NCBI GenBank assembly: GCA_037179515.1
Contig: JAXCGZ010000077.1
Span: 1 to 64,000 of the forward strand
Length of the DNA stretch: 64,000 bases
Reading direction: 5' to 3'
From: Halocaridina rubra
Lineage: Eukaryota > Arthropoda > Malacostraca > Decapoda > Atyidae
Below, one piece after another: positions 33,924 through 45,873 of this stretch; positions within the stretch are counted from its first letter, which is position 1; each line of letters opens with the position of its first letter. The notes below the pieces were generated by a model that ran no database searches, was not told the DNA's origin, and saw only the letters and a program-made list of their open reading frames with translations. The translations under genes and the position numbers were made by a program.

Positions 33924-36022
33924 TGTTGGGGGAATGGTAGAGTTGTTGTTATTCTGTTTTACTAAGGGGACTCAAAGTACTGAGTTTGTTTAAGAGCTCA
34001 CAAACAGACAGGACAGATATTTGTACTTGAACACCCCTCCCTTATACCACTACTCGGTTAAATGAAACTCAGAATTCAACTTTCTTTTAATTTTGGAAAT
34101 GCAATGACATTAAAGGAATTGAATTAAATTTTTTAAATAAAATTTTATGAAATGCTGCCTCGAATCCTGGAGGTGGTGAGCACGATTTCGTTTCCCGGCA
34201 CAACAGATGTATGCCAAGACTTTGGCCTCAACTCGACGATTACCTCTGTCACACAGGCAGAGTAGAATAGAGGACGCTGCAATTGCAGAAACAGAAACGA
34301 CACCCTGTTAATACTGGAAAACTGAAAGCATGAACACATATACAATGAGTTTCCAATATTATTCTACTGGATGAAAATATATCGGTTATTCAAAGCTAAC
34401 CAGAAATTTTTATGCTACCATAATAGCATACAAAACCATTAATTCTTTGCTGGTATTAAAGGAAAACAATTTATTCACAATAAATGAAGAATAAGCAAGA
34501 CAAATACAGTACTGTATGTATTCCTTAAATTGTGGGCAACCACAAAAGTTGCAATGCTTATTAATGATTTGCAATTAATATTATAAAACACTCTATTTAT
34601 GATAAAGGAAGAATCTACGAGATAAATACAGTATTCAGTCACTTTTGGTTATCAAGAACTGTTTGCAATGAAAAAGGGGTGGGGGGCAAAACCACCTTTT
34701 GAAGTATTTGCAACTTATAACTAAAAATACTTTATCCCCAACATATGAAGAATGAGCAAGATAAATACAGTATGCATTCATTAAATTGTGGTTAACAGGA
34801 AATATCTGCAAAGCCAAAAGGATGAAATTACCTTTTAATTATTTGCAGTTTATAGCATAAAACACTTTAGTTAAATGATTAATCATTTGCAATTTATATA
34901 GCAAATAGCTTTATTCACGAGTTTTTGACGTAAAACAGTATATTTACGATGATAGAAAGAGGTGAAATGAAATTAGAATTTATTAGGAGAAGGCATAGAT
35001 ATTTACAGGGTTATAACCAGTCTTCAGAGGATGAGATTTTCGTTTATCACATTCAATGAAAAGAAACTTCTTGGCAATGTATATCAGCTGTAATTTCCAC
35101 GTTAAGGAATTAACTTTGGCAAGTGAGATTCCAGTTAGGTAATTTACAAAATTTCGTTTGTATGGGAATAGAATCTGAGAAAAAATTCGTAGGATTTAAC
35201 CAGTAACGAATGTAACTAATTCTCGAAAAACCAATTTGCTTGACCCAGGAGCTTTACCATACACTATCCCTCACCTTGTTTGTGCCAGATGAATTTCTGT
35301 GAAGATGCCACGTAAATAAGGTTTAAATAAACGTGTCTGCTGAGGCGAGATGCTGCCTCTGGGATGTTTGGCCGCCAAATGAGGACGCTTCAATGTCCCA
35401 CCTGGTGACATAATTTGTAGGATATATTTCTAGAGCAGTAACTGGCTCTTATATCATTTAAGGAATACTTTAGTGGTGGTCCCTGGCAGGCAATTATAGC
35501 AGAGATGCAAGGGAGAGACAGTATTTTAGGTGCAACAAGTGGAAGCAAATAAAATAAAACGAGAATAATAATGGAAAGTTACGTTACTGGTAAACAATCT
35601 ATAGAAAGTTCCTTGCGATGTAGGAGACGGAATTTAAGTACTCAAATAATAAAGAAGCTACTGATATATATCTAGACAGGCTAATGACATAACAGCAAGG
35701 TCAAATTTATAACAAAATTATCAGCAAGAGCTATTTTATCATAAGAAAATTGTAAAGAAAACGTACCTGATAGGTTCACTGAAAATGTGGAAAGGTAGGA
35801 GCAGCATTTATATCGGGACTCTGCTTCTACACATACAAGAATAGTAAATAAGATATATTTAAAATTAGCTATAAGCTAAGATATAAATTGCAAATAGTCA
35901 TAATCTGCAAAAGTCAAGAAATGGGAATTATTTTTAGTTAGAAAGATGAGAGTCAAGTTACTAAATTAACTATTAAGGCATCTAGCAGCCTCTGGTGACT
36001 TTGAGCGAAATACTCTGTCACA
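33924..36022 (-). repeat. Element G-C 3' LTR (2,099 bp)
   Basis: The reverse complement starts TGTGACAGAG and ends CCATTCCCCCAACA. It includes the degenerate ~115-bp unit block (about 34430-34900) and one TATA-like segment near 35805. Highly similar to 43153-45229. Confidence 0.88.
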
Positions 36023-36660
36023 AAGGCCCTTTCTAGAGAATATTGATTTAGCAATATTCTACAACAGAATGCGAAAAAAGAACAGAGGAAGTTATGGTGA
36101 CTTCAGTGTTATTATGAGGGATGAGATATCCTTCTCATGGAAAAGAACAAATGAACAATAAGAAGGGATCCACCACTGGAACATATCATACTATTCGGAA
36201 AAGTGAACAAGTCTCATAAGCAAAACATTAAATGACATGCAAAACATAAAATAAATGTGATCAAATTCAAATTTAATGAAAATTAAAATCACAATTAAAT
36301 ATCAGTGAATATCAATATTTAAGTTTAAGAATGCTTCACATGCAAGAAGGCAATAATATATAAAAAAAAAAACTACAGTATATGCGAATAGAAAATTTGA
36401 ACCGCGTGGTATTTAACATTGGCGACTGGATTTAAAACAGTTTCAGCTATTCAACGCTAAACTAAAATGTTTCTGCCATGTTCTGGCTTTCAGAGTCCCA
36501 CAAAGGGAAATTTAAAACTACGATCAAAGAAATATTCTTCATCTTTTTCGTCTTCCATTAGGAATAACGTTTGTACTCTAAAATAAACAAGTACAGTACA
36601 GTATTAAAAACATAAACGATAAACATAAAAAATAAACAACACATTAGAGAAGTAATCTTT
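36023..36660 (-). other. Element G-C polypurine tract and 3' untranslated region
   Basis: The tract TCTAGAAAGGGCCTT lies against the 3' LTR (36023-36037), as in G-B. The remaining ~620 bases up to the pol stop are noncoding and homologous to 12097-12687. Confidence 0.6.
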
Positions 36661-38117
36661 ACCGACTAGTCAAATTGAGGCTAACAGCACCAGCTTCCTC
36701 ATTTGAGGGTAACGACCGTCGACTTAGAAGATCAGCGAGGTCATTGTCCTTGCCATGAACATGTTGGGCAGTGAATTTGAAAAGATTCAGGTAAAGTGCC
36801 CACCTTTTCAGGCAAGGATTAAGCTTGTCTGCAGTCTGTAAATATAGGAGAGGTCAGTGGTCGGTTCTCAGTGTAAAATGTTGGCCATACAGATGGACTT
36901 CAAATTTCTTTATGGCCCAATATGCAGCTAGAGCTTCCTTCTCCACGGTGGAGTAATTTCGCTCTGCAGGGCGAAGCCTGCAGCTTGCATATTGCACTGG
37001 AGCTACTTCTGCTGAGTTTTCTGATCGGGCTTGCAAGAGCACGGCACCCAGGCCTTCATCTGAGGCGTTGGTCTGCAAGATAAATGGAAAATCAGGGTTT
37101 ACCAGTTGTAATACTGCTCACCCGCCAATGCTTCTCGGAGCTTTAAAAATGCTCTCTCCGCTTCATCTGTCCATTGGACAGGGGAGGTTTTACCTTGCTT
37201 TGAGGAGGTCATTTGCTGCAAAGGGGCAGCGATAGTATTAAAGTGTGGAATGAGCCGTTGGTAGTAGCCGACACTACCCAGGAATTATCTCAGTTGAGTG
37301 ACAGTAGCAGGTTTCTCCATATCCTTAATAGCTTGTACCCTGTCATGTAAAGGGGACATAACTCCTTCTCCGACCACGTGGCCGAGATACTGCAATTGTG
37401 TGAAACCAATCTCACATTTGGAAGGCTTTAAATGAAGTCCATGCTGGTTCAGACGAGTGAGAACTCTGCGGAGAGTCTCGAGGTGCGATGACCAATCCTG
37501 AGAATGCACCAGGATGTCGTCTATAAAGCATGAAACATTGTCGAGATCCTGTAGTACTATCCTCATGAGTCTGCTGAAGTGGACAGGGGCATTTACCATA
37601 CTAAAAGGCATGACCCTGAACCGGTATAGACCATATCTTGTGGAAAAGGCTGTTAGAGGCTTGTTAGTCTCGCTCAGCGGGACTTGCCAAAATCCACTGG
37701 CCAGATTCAACTCGGACAGGTAGCGGGCTTGGGAAAGCAACGAGAAAATATGCTCGGCATCAGCAAAGGGCTCTCCATCAAAGATGGTACGGGAGTTAAG
37801 CTCACAACAGTCAAGGCAGAACCTGTGACTGCCATCTCACTAATGCACTGCCAGTTACGGCGAACACCAAGGCGAAATGCTCTTTTCAACTATTCCGAGG
37901 CAGACCCAAGTGTCAAGATCATCCTTCAGCAGTATGGACAGCTGGTGGGGAAGACCATAGGAATGCCGAAATGGCTCTGGGTCAGTCAATCTGACATGAT
38001 GCTCAAGGGTAGCGGTAATGCCTGGGAGGTCGTTGAAGACTTTCTCATAGTCCTCTAATAGCTTGTTGAGCTGTTCCCATTGATTCGGTTGCAGTCTTTA
38101 GTTAATAATGCAATTAC
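36661..38117 (-). pseudogene. Element G-C reverse transcriptase-RNase H
   Basis: The RT frame 37740-37285 shows LSELNLASGFWQVPL, FRVMPFSMVNAP, CFIDDILVHSQDW and IKDMEKPATVTQLR. The RT N-terminus lies in other frames up to ~38100. RNase H (37078-36854) shows QTNASDEGLGAVLLQ, TVEKEALAAYWAIKKFEVHL and LRTDH. The first catalytic Asp of RNase H (TDAS in functional enzymes) is Asn here. The connection region ends near the stop at ~36660, and no integrase follows. Several frameshifts. Confidence 0.88.
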
Positions 38118-38902
38118 TCACACTTTCCTTTTGGTGTGTGGGAATGGCAGGATCCTCACCATCATCAAAAAAGCTAAGCTTATGTCTTCAACTGCGAGGG
38201 CGGTGATTGCGGCCAGAGGGGCTTCTTCCGAAAAACTCCACTCCCGTAAGTCTGTCTCCACTGCAAGGGTGGAGCATTCCAATATAGGAGGTAAGGGGTG
38301 GCTATAATGGAGCACCTGTGTTGCTGCAGCCTCGGAAGTTCTGTTGATACTGAGGGCATCTATAGGGGTTGCTGAGAGTGCCAGCGCAGGACCCCTGTGG
38401 GCCTCCGGGTCTTCACAATAAAGCTTCAGCTGTTTGATGTGGTATTTCCGGTTATTGCCATCAACATTTAGCACGTAATTGTCAGGGGTCACCCGGTGTA
38501 CCACAGTGTACGGTCCTTTCCAGCGTAGCATTAGCTTGCGGGTATCTGTTGGAAGAAGTAACAGAGCTCGATCTCCGGGTGTCAGGGCACGACGCCGGGC
38601 ACGCTTGTCAAAGAGGAGCTTGGCAGTCTGCTGGTGACCCTTAATGGCTAATTGTGCAGTTTTCCAAGCCTTTTTGAGGTGAGATGAAAACTTCAAAATA
38701 TACTCTTGGACGTCCCTATCGTCATCTTCGATGGTAGGTGAATCCCAACATTCTGCCAAGAATTCCACTGGCCCTCTGACCTTTTGACCATAAATCAGCT
38801 CAAAAGGTGAGTATCCAGTAGTGTCGTGGGGCGTGTCTCTGAAGGAGAAAAGTGCAGCAGGGACGTACTTGTCCCACTGCCTAAGTATATCTATCACTAG
38901 CT
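38118..38902 (-). pseudogene. Element G-C integrase C-terminal half fused to the RT linker
   Basis: One uninterrupted frame of ~260 element codons runs from integrase core (WDKYVPAALFSFRDTPHD, TGYSPFELIYGQKVRGPVEF) through the C-terminal domain (LTPGDRALLLLPTDTRKLML, GPYTVVHRVTPDNYVLNV) into the linker that leads to RT (TEAAATQVLHYSHPL-type, LREWSFSEEAPLA). Because integrase and RT linker share a frame, the integrase-before-RT order is a property of the polyprotein. The N-terminal half lies at 42348-42892, beyond LINE-C. Confidence 0.9.
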
Positions 38903-39099
38903 TTTTTTTTTTTTTTTTTAAGAGTGTGACACCAGGACAGGCAGAAACTGCCCTCATCAACAAAGGCCCGGGCACGAGAAAATACCAAGACGAAGGAAAA
39001 GAAAAAGGTCAAGTGCAAGGCAGAGATGAAGTAATGTCACACAAAGGAAACGACAGACAGGAAAAAACAGTCAATGCAAAGAGGACCCAGAGATATGGA

Positions 39100-40910
39100 G
39101 GACTAGGCTCTGAGATGACGATAGATCTGCGTTTTGAAGGATGAAAGGTCATAAGAATTAGGAAAGACAGAAGGAGGAAGAGAGTTCCAGAGTCTGGAGG
39201 TAGATGGGAAAAAGCAGTCGCTGCACCGACCAATCCACGAGCTACAAATCTCCACACTGTACCTGTGAGATGAGGCCACTTGGCGAGTGTTATGTGGCCT
39301 CGGCAGTGGAGGAGGGATGCAACTCGCCAACTCATCAGAGCAGTGATGGAAAGAGTAGCGATAGAAAAGCAAAAGGGAAGATACCTTACGGCGAAGAGAG
39401 AGAGAATCCAGGTTAGAAGTAAGAGAAGGATCATTAATGAGTCTGACTGCCTTAGATTGAACCCTATCAAGAAGATAAGTAAAGGAATAAGCACCCCGGA
39501 TGTGTGAGCAGTATTCTAAGCAGGGGCGGATAAGACCTTTGTAAATTTTAAGTAACTGCAATGAGGAAAAGTAATAATGAAAACGAAACAAAACCCCCAA
39601 TTTTTTGGGTGAAGATTTTGAAATTTGGATTATGTGATTCCTCCAAGACAAGTTAGAGGCTATATGGATTCCTAATATATTGATAGAGTTAAGAGAGTAA
39701 ATTTCATTAGTTTCGAAGACAATAGGGTTATCAGGAGGAGAAGAAGATAAAGAGATAACCAGAAACTGTGTCTTAGAGGTATTGAATTTAACTAAATTTT
39801 GAGTGCCCCATTCAGATACTCTCTGCAAATCGGAGTAAAGAGTAGAAGAAAGAGAGATACGAGATTGATTTCGAGTAACAGATGAAGGTTGTGAAGAAAA
39901 GGCAGAGGAAAAGTGAAGGGTAGAATCATCGGCAAAGGCATGAAGAAGAGAGGAAGATGGGGATTGTAGAAGATCATTGATGAAGAGAAGGAAGAGAGTA
40001 GGTGAAAGAACAGAGCCCTGTGGAACACCATTGGAAACAGAGAAAGGGCTATATGTTGTGCCATCAACAACTACAGATATAGAATGGTCAGAAAGAAAAC
40101 TGGAAATCAGAGAACAGAAAGAAGGGGTAAAGCCATCGGCAGGGAGTTTGGCCAACAGAGCCTTGTGCCAGACTCTATCAAAAGCCTTAGTGATATCAAG
40201 GGCGACGACAAAGGATTCCCCATAGTTCCTCAGAGAAGATGACCATACATGAGTAAGATAGGACAGGAGATCACCAGTGGATCTTGCCTTGCGGAAGCCG
40301 TACTGGTGATCGGAGATAAGTGAGTTAGATTCAAGGCATTTCAAGAAGTGAGCATTGAGCAAAGTTTTGAAAACTTTAGCAATGGAGAAGGTTAGAGCAA
40401 TAGGTCGGTAGTTTAAAGGAATAGAGCGATCACCCTTCTTAGAACAGGTTGAACTAGAGCATGCTTCCAAGATGAAGGATAGATACTGGTTGACAGAATG
40501 AGGCGAAAAAGACGGCAAAGCACGGGAGCCAGTTCATCTGCAAACTCCTTAAGGAACCTTGCAGGGATACCATCGGGACCAGATGCCTTGTTTGTCTTTA
40601 GTGAGCGAAGAAACTTATGAACATTGCGTGAAGAAAGGATAAGGGAGGGCATAGGGTTAGAGAGGGGAAAAGACTGAGGAACAGGTGCGCTGGAATCGTT
40701 GATAGAAGAGTTGGCAGAAAAATGAGAGCCAAAGAGAGTGGCTTTGTCAGTAGGAGAGCAAGCTATAGAACCATCAGAACGAATGAGAGGGGGAAAGCTT
40801 GAGTTACAGAAGTTTTTGGAGAGGTTTTAGGCTAAGGACCAGAAGCATTTGTCAGTGGAAGATGAGTTAAGGTCATCAACTTTCCTTCTTATAAAGGAAG
40901 CCCTAGACCT
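39100..40910 (-). pseudogene. LINE-C ORF2: reverse transcriptase part
   Basis: The N-terminal RT piece (40652-40413) has NKASGPDGIPARFLKEF and IYPSSWKHALVQPV. A frameshift near 40440 leads to a 470-codon frame ending at 39103 with IPLNYRPIALT, DHQYGFRKARSTGDLL, VVALDITKAFDRVWH, GVPQGSVLSPTLFLLFIN, HAFADDSTLHF (catalytic DD), VKFNTSKTQFLV and PCLEYCSHIRG. The C-terminal basic region ends FKTQIYRHLRA. 40653-40910 has stops (LSLA-stop-NLSK). Apart from those lesions the RT looks intact. Confidence 0.88.
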
Positions 40911-42164
40911 TCAAATCTGAGCTGTACAGCGATTCCTAGCTATAATAAAAGCAGAGCAAGTTAAATCGGAAGGAGAGGCTTGGTAAGATTTGTGAGCCTG
41001 ATTCCTAGCCTGGATTGCCATGGAGCAGGCACGGTCAAACCAAGGTTTAGGGGGAGAGAAAGTTTTTGTAGAAGAGGGGATGTACGCCTCCATTCCCGCG
41101 GTCATGATCTCGGCAACTTTTACAGCTACCCGATCAGGGTTGCGGGACCGAAAGCAGTAGTCATCCCATGGAAAGTCAAAGAGAAAGTTACGCAAATTTT
41201 CATATTGGGTTCGCTCGAAGTGCCAAAGGCGGCGTTGAGTAGGAGGGATTGGTGGTGGGGGAGCGAAAATGGAAGAGACAGAGATCATGTAGTGGTCAGA
41301 TATACCAAGAGGGGAAAGCACAGAATAAGAGTAGTTTGAAGTGTTAGAAGTAAAAAATAGGTCAAGAGTGTTTGCAGCATGTTCGTGACAATCAGGAACG
41401 CGAGTAGGATTTTTGATAATTTGCTCCAGATCGTGAGTAATAGAGAAAGTAAGAGCCTCGCTTCCTCCCACATCAGTGTGAGAAGAATGAAGCCACTCAC
41501 TGTGGTGTACATTGAAGTCTCCAATGTAGAGAACTTCGGCATGTGGGTGAGAAGATAGCAAGGACTCATGGCACAAGGAGAGATATTCAAAGAAAGACAT
41601 AAACTCGGTGGAGTTTGGAGAACAGTAGCAGAAGCAAAGGATGATAGTGGTAGTGGAGAGATAGACTTTTAGCCAGAGAACATCAAAGTCAGGAGATTCA
41701 AGGTCCATGATCCTCACAGTAGGAGTGTTAATGTTGCAGTAAGCACAGACCCCACCTTTGGAACGAAAACGAGTATACAGATTATAGTGGGAGATTTGGA
41801 AAGGGTCAGTGGAAGCATGTATAGACAACTGGGTTTCAGATAGGAGGAGGAGGTTAGGGAGGAAAGTGCCCAAGTGCTGTTCCACAGACGAAAGATTAGA
41901 GTTCAACCCACGAATGTTTGAATAGTGAAGAGTGAAAGAAGCAGATCTATTGGGAGGTGCAAGGTTAAGAGCAGACCCATAACTACCACCAGGCGTGTCT
42001 GCCCTCAAGCCAATGGTGGAGTAAACACGATCCCTGGAGATTCTTCGCACCCCACTATGCCGGGTACTGGGGGCCATTAGTTGTGAACCTTCCATAGATA
42101 ATGACAAAATGTGAGGAAAAGGAAAGTAAAAGAGATAGATGTGCAGAATGTTGTGACTTGTCAA
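40911..42164 (-). pseudogene. LINE-C ORF2: APE endonuclease part
   Basis: A 417-codon frame with the motifs LHYSNIRGLNSNL, LLLLSETQLSI (metal-binding Glu), VLYIGDFNVHHSEW (catalytic GDFN), NTLDLFFTSN and LGISDHYMISV (SDH). All signature residues are present. A stop after RNRCTAQI cuts it from the RT. The first ~30 residues upstream of SMEGSQ may not be translated. Confidence 0.87.
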
Positions 42165-42347
42165 ATGTAATGGAATAGCAAGAGATGTGTAATGAATTTG
42201 CCAGAATATTCAGTGTAGATGTAGGCATGAGGAAAGAACCGTCCTGAAGAAAGACTCAACCTGGAACTGTCTGGACCAGTCCTAGTTGCATACTAATACC
42301 TTCAGTCGTAGTCTCTCAACGGGCGGCTGGTGCCATGGCCAACCTAC
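42165..42347 (-). other. LINE-C 5' untranslated region
   Basis: About 180 bases upstream of the endonuclease ORF, with a GC-richer outermost stretch (GGCCATGGCACCAGCC on the sense strand). It ends where family G integrase sequence resumes (CTTGCGCAAACATAGC). Confidence 0.6.
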
Positions 42348-42892
42348 TTGCGCAAACATAGCTTCAATGTCTTGTTATAGTGCTTGCATGCTCCATTTGA
42401 TTGGGCAAGATAGACACTCGTATGAATTTGCTTCATTTCTAAAAGGTTACAGAAAGCCTCGAAGTGCCTACTTGTAAACTGACTTCCATTGTCAGAAGTG
42501 ACCTGCTCAGGAAAGCCAACCCTGGAGCAGATATCAAATAGGGCATGAGCGACTGCTTCAGTTGTGATAGAAGACAGTGGCACTGCATCTGGGTACCTTG
42601 TTGCCAGGTCAACGTATACAAGGAGGAACTGTTTCCCCGTGGACGAAGCTGGATTAATAGGACCTAATATGTCAATACTGACCTTGGAAAATGGCTCCAT
42701 TGAGAGCTTAGTTATCCCCATGGGAACTTTCGGCAGCGGTGCTGTAGAGGTGGATTGACAGACAGGACAGGAGCCCACATATCTGTCTACCTCGGCGTAC
42801 ATGTTTGGCCATGCAAAAGCCTTCTGAAGGACGTGCCGACGTTTTGCTTTGCCTCTGTGTGCACTCAGAGGTAAATGGTGTGCCACATAATC
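42348..42892 (-). pseudogene. Element G-C integrase N-terminal half
   Basis: An open frame of 180 codons: zinc-binding HHCC (HHLPLSAHRGKAK ... CPVC), core Asp1 in VSIDILGPI, DLATRYPDAVPL, Asp2 in TSDNGSQFTSRHF, and the Glu position in ACKHYNKTLK, where Glu is Lys in this copy (G-B has CERYNKTLK). So the DDE triad is broken by one substitution. Upstream it joins the leader directly, which shows that gag and protease were deleted. Confidence 0.9.
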
Positions 42893-43130
42893 TCATGTAG
42901 ATTTCCTGGTATTTTGTTTACCACATGGGAAACAAGAAAATATTAGTTACCGTAATTAATTTTGAAAATTAAAAAAAAATTCTGATCCGCAACGTCTCTA
43001 GCAATAAAATTTTCGTGTGCAGCCTATGATTCATTCATTTCAATAATCGAGCCAATGGTAATTGGGTTTCATGTGCAATGTTAAAAAGCAAAATAAAAAT
43101 AAATTTATCAAAATCAGTCTGTCTGTTCGG
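42893..43130 (-). other. Element G-C leader remnant
   Basis: This is the PBS-proximal ~240 bases of the leader, homologous to 18290-18530. The rest of the leader, gag and protease are missing. Confidence 0.75.
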
Positions 43131-43148
43131 GTCCCTGTTCGGGCATCA
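43131..43148 (-). other. Primer binding site of element G-C
   Basis: The sense sequence TGATGCCCGAACAGGGAC matches the tRNA-Lys type site at 58045 in 16 of 18 bases. Confidence 0.85.
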
Positions 43149-43152
43149 ATCT

Positions 43153-45229
43153 TGTTGGGGGAATGGTAGACTTGTTGTTATTCTGTTTTACTAAGGGGAC
43201 TCAAAGTACTGAGCTCGGTTAAGAGCTCACAAACAGACAGGACAGATATTTGTACTTGAACACCCAACCCGTATACCACTACTCGGTTAAATGAAACTCA
43301 GAATTCAAATTTCTTTTAATTTTGGAAATGCAATGACATTAAAAGAATTGAATTAAATTTTTTAAATTAAATTTTATGAAATGCTGCCTCGAATCCTGGA
43401 GGTGGTGAGCATGATTTCGTTTCCCGGCACAACAGATGTATGCCAAGACTTTGGCCTCAACTCGATGATTACCTCTGTCACACAGGCAGAGTAGAATAGA
43501 GGACACTGCAATTGCAGAAATAGAAATGACACACTGTTAATAATGAGAAACTGAAAGCATGAACACACATATAATGAGTTTCCAATATTATTCTACTGGA
43601 TGAAAATATATTGGTTAATCAAAGCTAACCAGAAATTTTTATGCTACCATAATAGTATACAAAACCATTAATTCTTTGCTGGTATCAAAGGAAAACAATT
43701 CCTTCACAATAAATGAAGAATAAGCAAGACAAATACAGTACTGTATGTATTCCTTAAATTGTGGGCAACCACAAAAGTTGCAATGCTTATTAATGAATTG
43801 CAATTAATATGGTAAAACACTCTATTTATGATAAAGGAAGAATCTACGAGATAAATACAGTAGTCATTCACTTTTGGTTATCAAGAACTGTTTGCAATGA
43901 AAAAAAAGGGGGGGGGGCAAAACCACCTTTTGAAGTATTTGCAACTTAAAACTAAAAATACTTTATCCCCAACATATGAAGAATCAGCAAGATAAATACA
44001 GTATGCATTCATTAAATTGTGGTTAACAGGAAATATCTGCAAAGCCAACAGGGTAAAATTACTTTTTAATTATTTGCAGTTTATAGCATAAAACACTTTA
44101 GTTAAATGATTAATCATTTGCAATTTATATAGCAAATAGCTTTATTCACGAGTTTTTGATGTAAGACCGTATATTTACGATGATAGGAAGAGGTGAAATG
44201 AAATTAGAATTTATTAGGAGAAGGGATAGATCTTTACAGGCTCATAACCAGTCTTCAGAGGATGAGATTTTCATTTATCACATTCAATGAAAAGAAACTT
44301 CTTGGCGATGTATATCAGCTGTAATTTCCACGTTAAGGAATTAACTTTGGCAAGTGAGATTCCAGTTAGGTAATCTACAAAATTTCGTTTGTATGGGAAT
44401 GGAATCTGAGAAAAAATTCGTAGGATTTAACCAGTAACGAATGTAACTAATTCTCGAAAAACCAATTTGCTTGACCCAGGAGCTTTACCATACACTATCC
44501 CTCACCTTGTTTGTGCCAGATGAATTTCTGTGAAGATGCCACGTAAATAAGGTTTGAAATAAACTTTACTGCTGAGGCGAGATGTTGCTTCTGGGATGTT
44601 TGGCCGCCAAACGAGGATGCTTCAATGTCCCACCTGGTGACGTCATCTGTAGGATATATCTCTAGAGCAGTAACTGGCTCTGATATCATTTAAGGAATAC
44701 TTTAGTGGTGGTCCCTGGCAGGCAATTATAGCATAGATGCAAGGGAGAGACAGTATTTTAGGTGCAACAAGTGGAAGCAAATAAAATAAAACGAGAGTAA
44801 TAATGGAAAGTTAGGTTACTGGTAAGCAATCTCTAGAATGTTCTTTGCGTTGTAGGAGACGGAATTTAAGTACTCAAATAATAAAGAAGCTAGTGATATA
44901 TATCTAGACAGGCTAATGAAATAACAGCAAGGTCAAATTTATAACAAAATTATCAGCAAGAGCTATTTTAGCTTAAGAAAATTGTAAAGAAAACGTATCT
45001 GATAGGAGTAGCCTTTATATCGGGACTCTGCTTCTACACGTACAAGAGTAATAAATAAGATAAATTTAAAATTAGCTATAAGCTAAGATATAAATTGCAA
45101 ATAATCATAATCTGCAAAAGTCAAGAAATGGGAATTATTTTTAGTTAGAAAGATGAGAGTCAAGTTAGTAAATTAACTATTAAGGCATCTAACAGCCTCT
45201 GGTGACTTTGAGTGAAGCACTCTGTCACA
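43153..45229 (-). repeat. Element G-C 5' LTR (2,077 bp)
   Basis: Full LTR with ends TGTGACAGAG...CCCCCAACA on the sense strand, closely similar to 33924-36022. A run of A and G near 43901-43917 marks the boundary between two of the ~115-bp units and varies in length between copies. Confidence 0.88.
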
Positions 45230-45548
45230 CTACCCAAAATTGAATGAATACTGTATTTATCTCGTGGATTCTCTCTTTATTATAAATAAAGTGTTTTTAC
45301 CATTTAAATTGCATATAATAAAAAAAAATTTCCCAATTGGTTTAGCAAACTTTTCTGGTTGCCCACAATTTAAGGAATACATACTCTATTTGTCTCACTT
45401 ACTCTTCATTTATTGTGAATAAATCGTTTTCCTCTAATGTCAGCATATAATTAATGGTTTTGCATGTTCTTATGGTAGTGTAAATATTTCTGGTGTGACC
45501 AACCAATATATTTTCATCCAGTAGAATAATATTGGAAACTCATTATAT

Positions 45549-45873
45549 GTGATTACCTAATTGTGATTACCTAATTGTGTTTACGGGAAAGAGCCCAAAG
45601 CTCGTATCTTCCCGTCTCCTGATCGGTTCCATTTTATACTTAGTGATACTTATCATACCTGTCCTTAAAACTATGGATTGAGATAGCATTAACTACCTCC
45701 TCGCTCAGCGAATTCCAATTATCAACTACTCTTACACTGAAAAAGTATTTCCTTACATCCTGCAAAGAAGTTTTCTTACGAAGCTTCAAACTATGACCTC
45801 TAGTTCTAGAGCCAGCCATATCAAAATATCGATCCCTATCCACTCTATCATAACCATGAAGGAATTTAAAGAT
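45549..45873 (-). pseudogene. LINE-A 3' stub 1 (C-terminus of ORF2)
   Basis: The last ~325 bases of LINE-A: codons for DRDRYFDMAGSRTRGHSLKL to SFKDRYDKYH, then the 14-bp repeats at 45552-45579. Extremely 5' truncated. The 3' edge abuts LTR sequence ending TATATGTG. Confidence 0.88.

Larger units (their letters stand above)
38903..42347 (-). mobile_element. LINE-C, ~3.4 kb poly(A)-ended LINE inserted in the G-C integrase
   Basis: The minus-strand element ends in a poly(A) (a T run at 38903-38919 on the plus strand). It separates integrase segments that are contiguous in G-B near 14905-14935. It encodes an APE endonuclease and RT. Protein style (SNIRGLNSNLSSVEQHL, KNGVPQGSVLSPTLFLLFIN-type) resembles, from memory, LINEs annotated as jockey-like in decapod genomes. 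Confidence 0.85.
33924..45229 (-). mobile_element. Element G-C: family G LTR retrotransposon inserted in the G-D LTR
   Basis: A minus-strand element with both LTRs (33924-36022 and 43153-45229), TG...CA ends and near-matching 5-bp flanks CTAAC / CTACC. The internal region keeps PBS, part of the leader, integrase, RT and RNase H. Gag and protease are deleted (integrase joins the leader near 42892). LINE-C interrupts the integrase. The two LTRs differ by only a few percent over the stretch I compared, so this is one of the younger insertions. Confidence 0.85.

Noticed and set aside
38821..39507. Plus-strand frames over the LINE-C 3' end, and 39977-40225
   Set aside because: Antisense shadows of the LINE-C RT.
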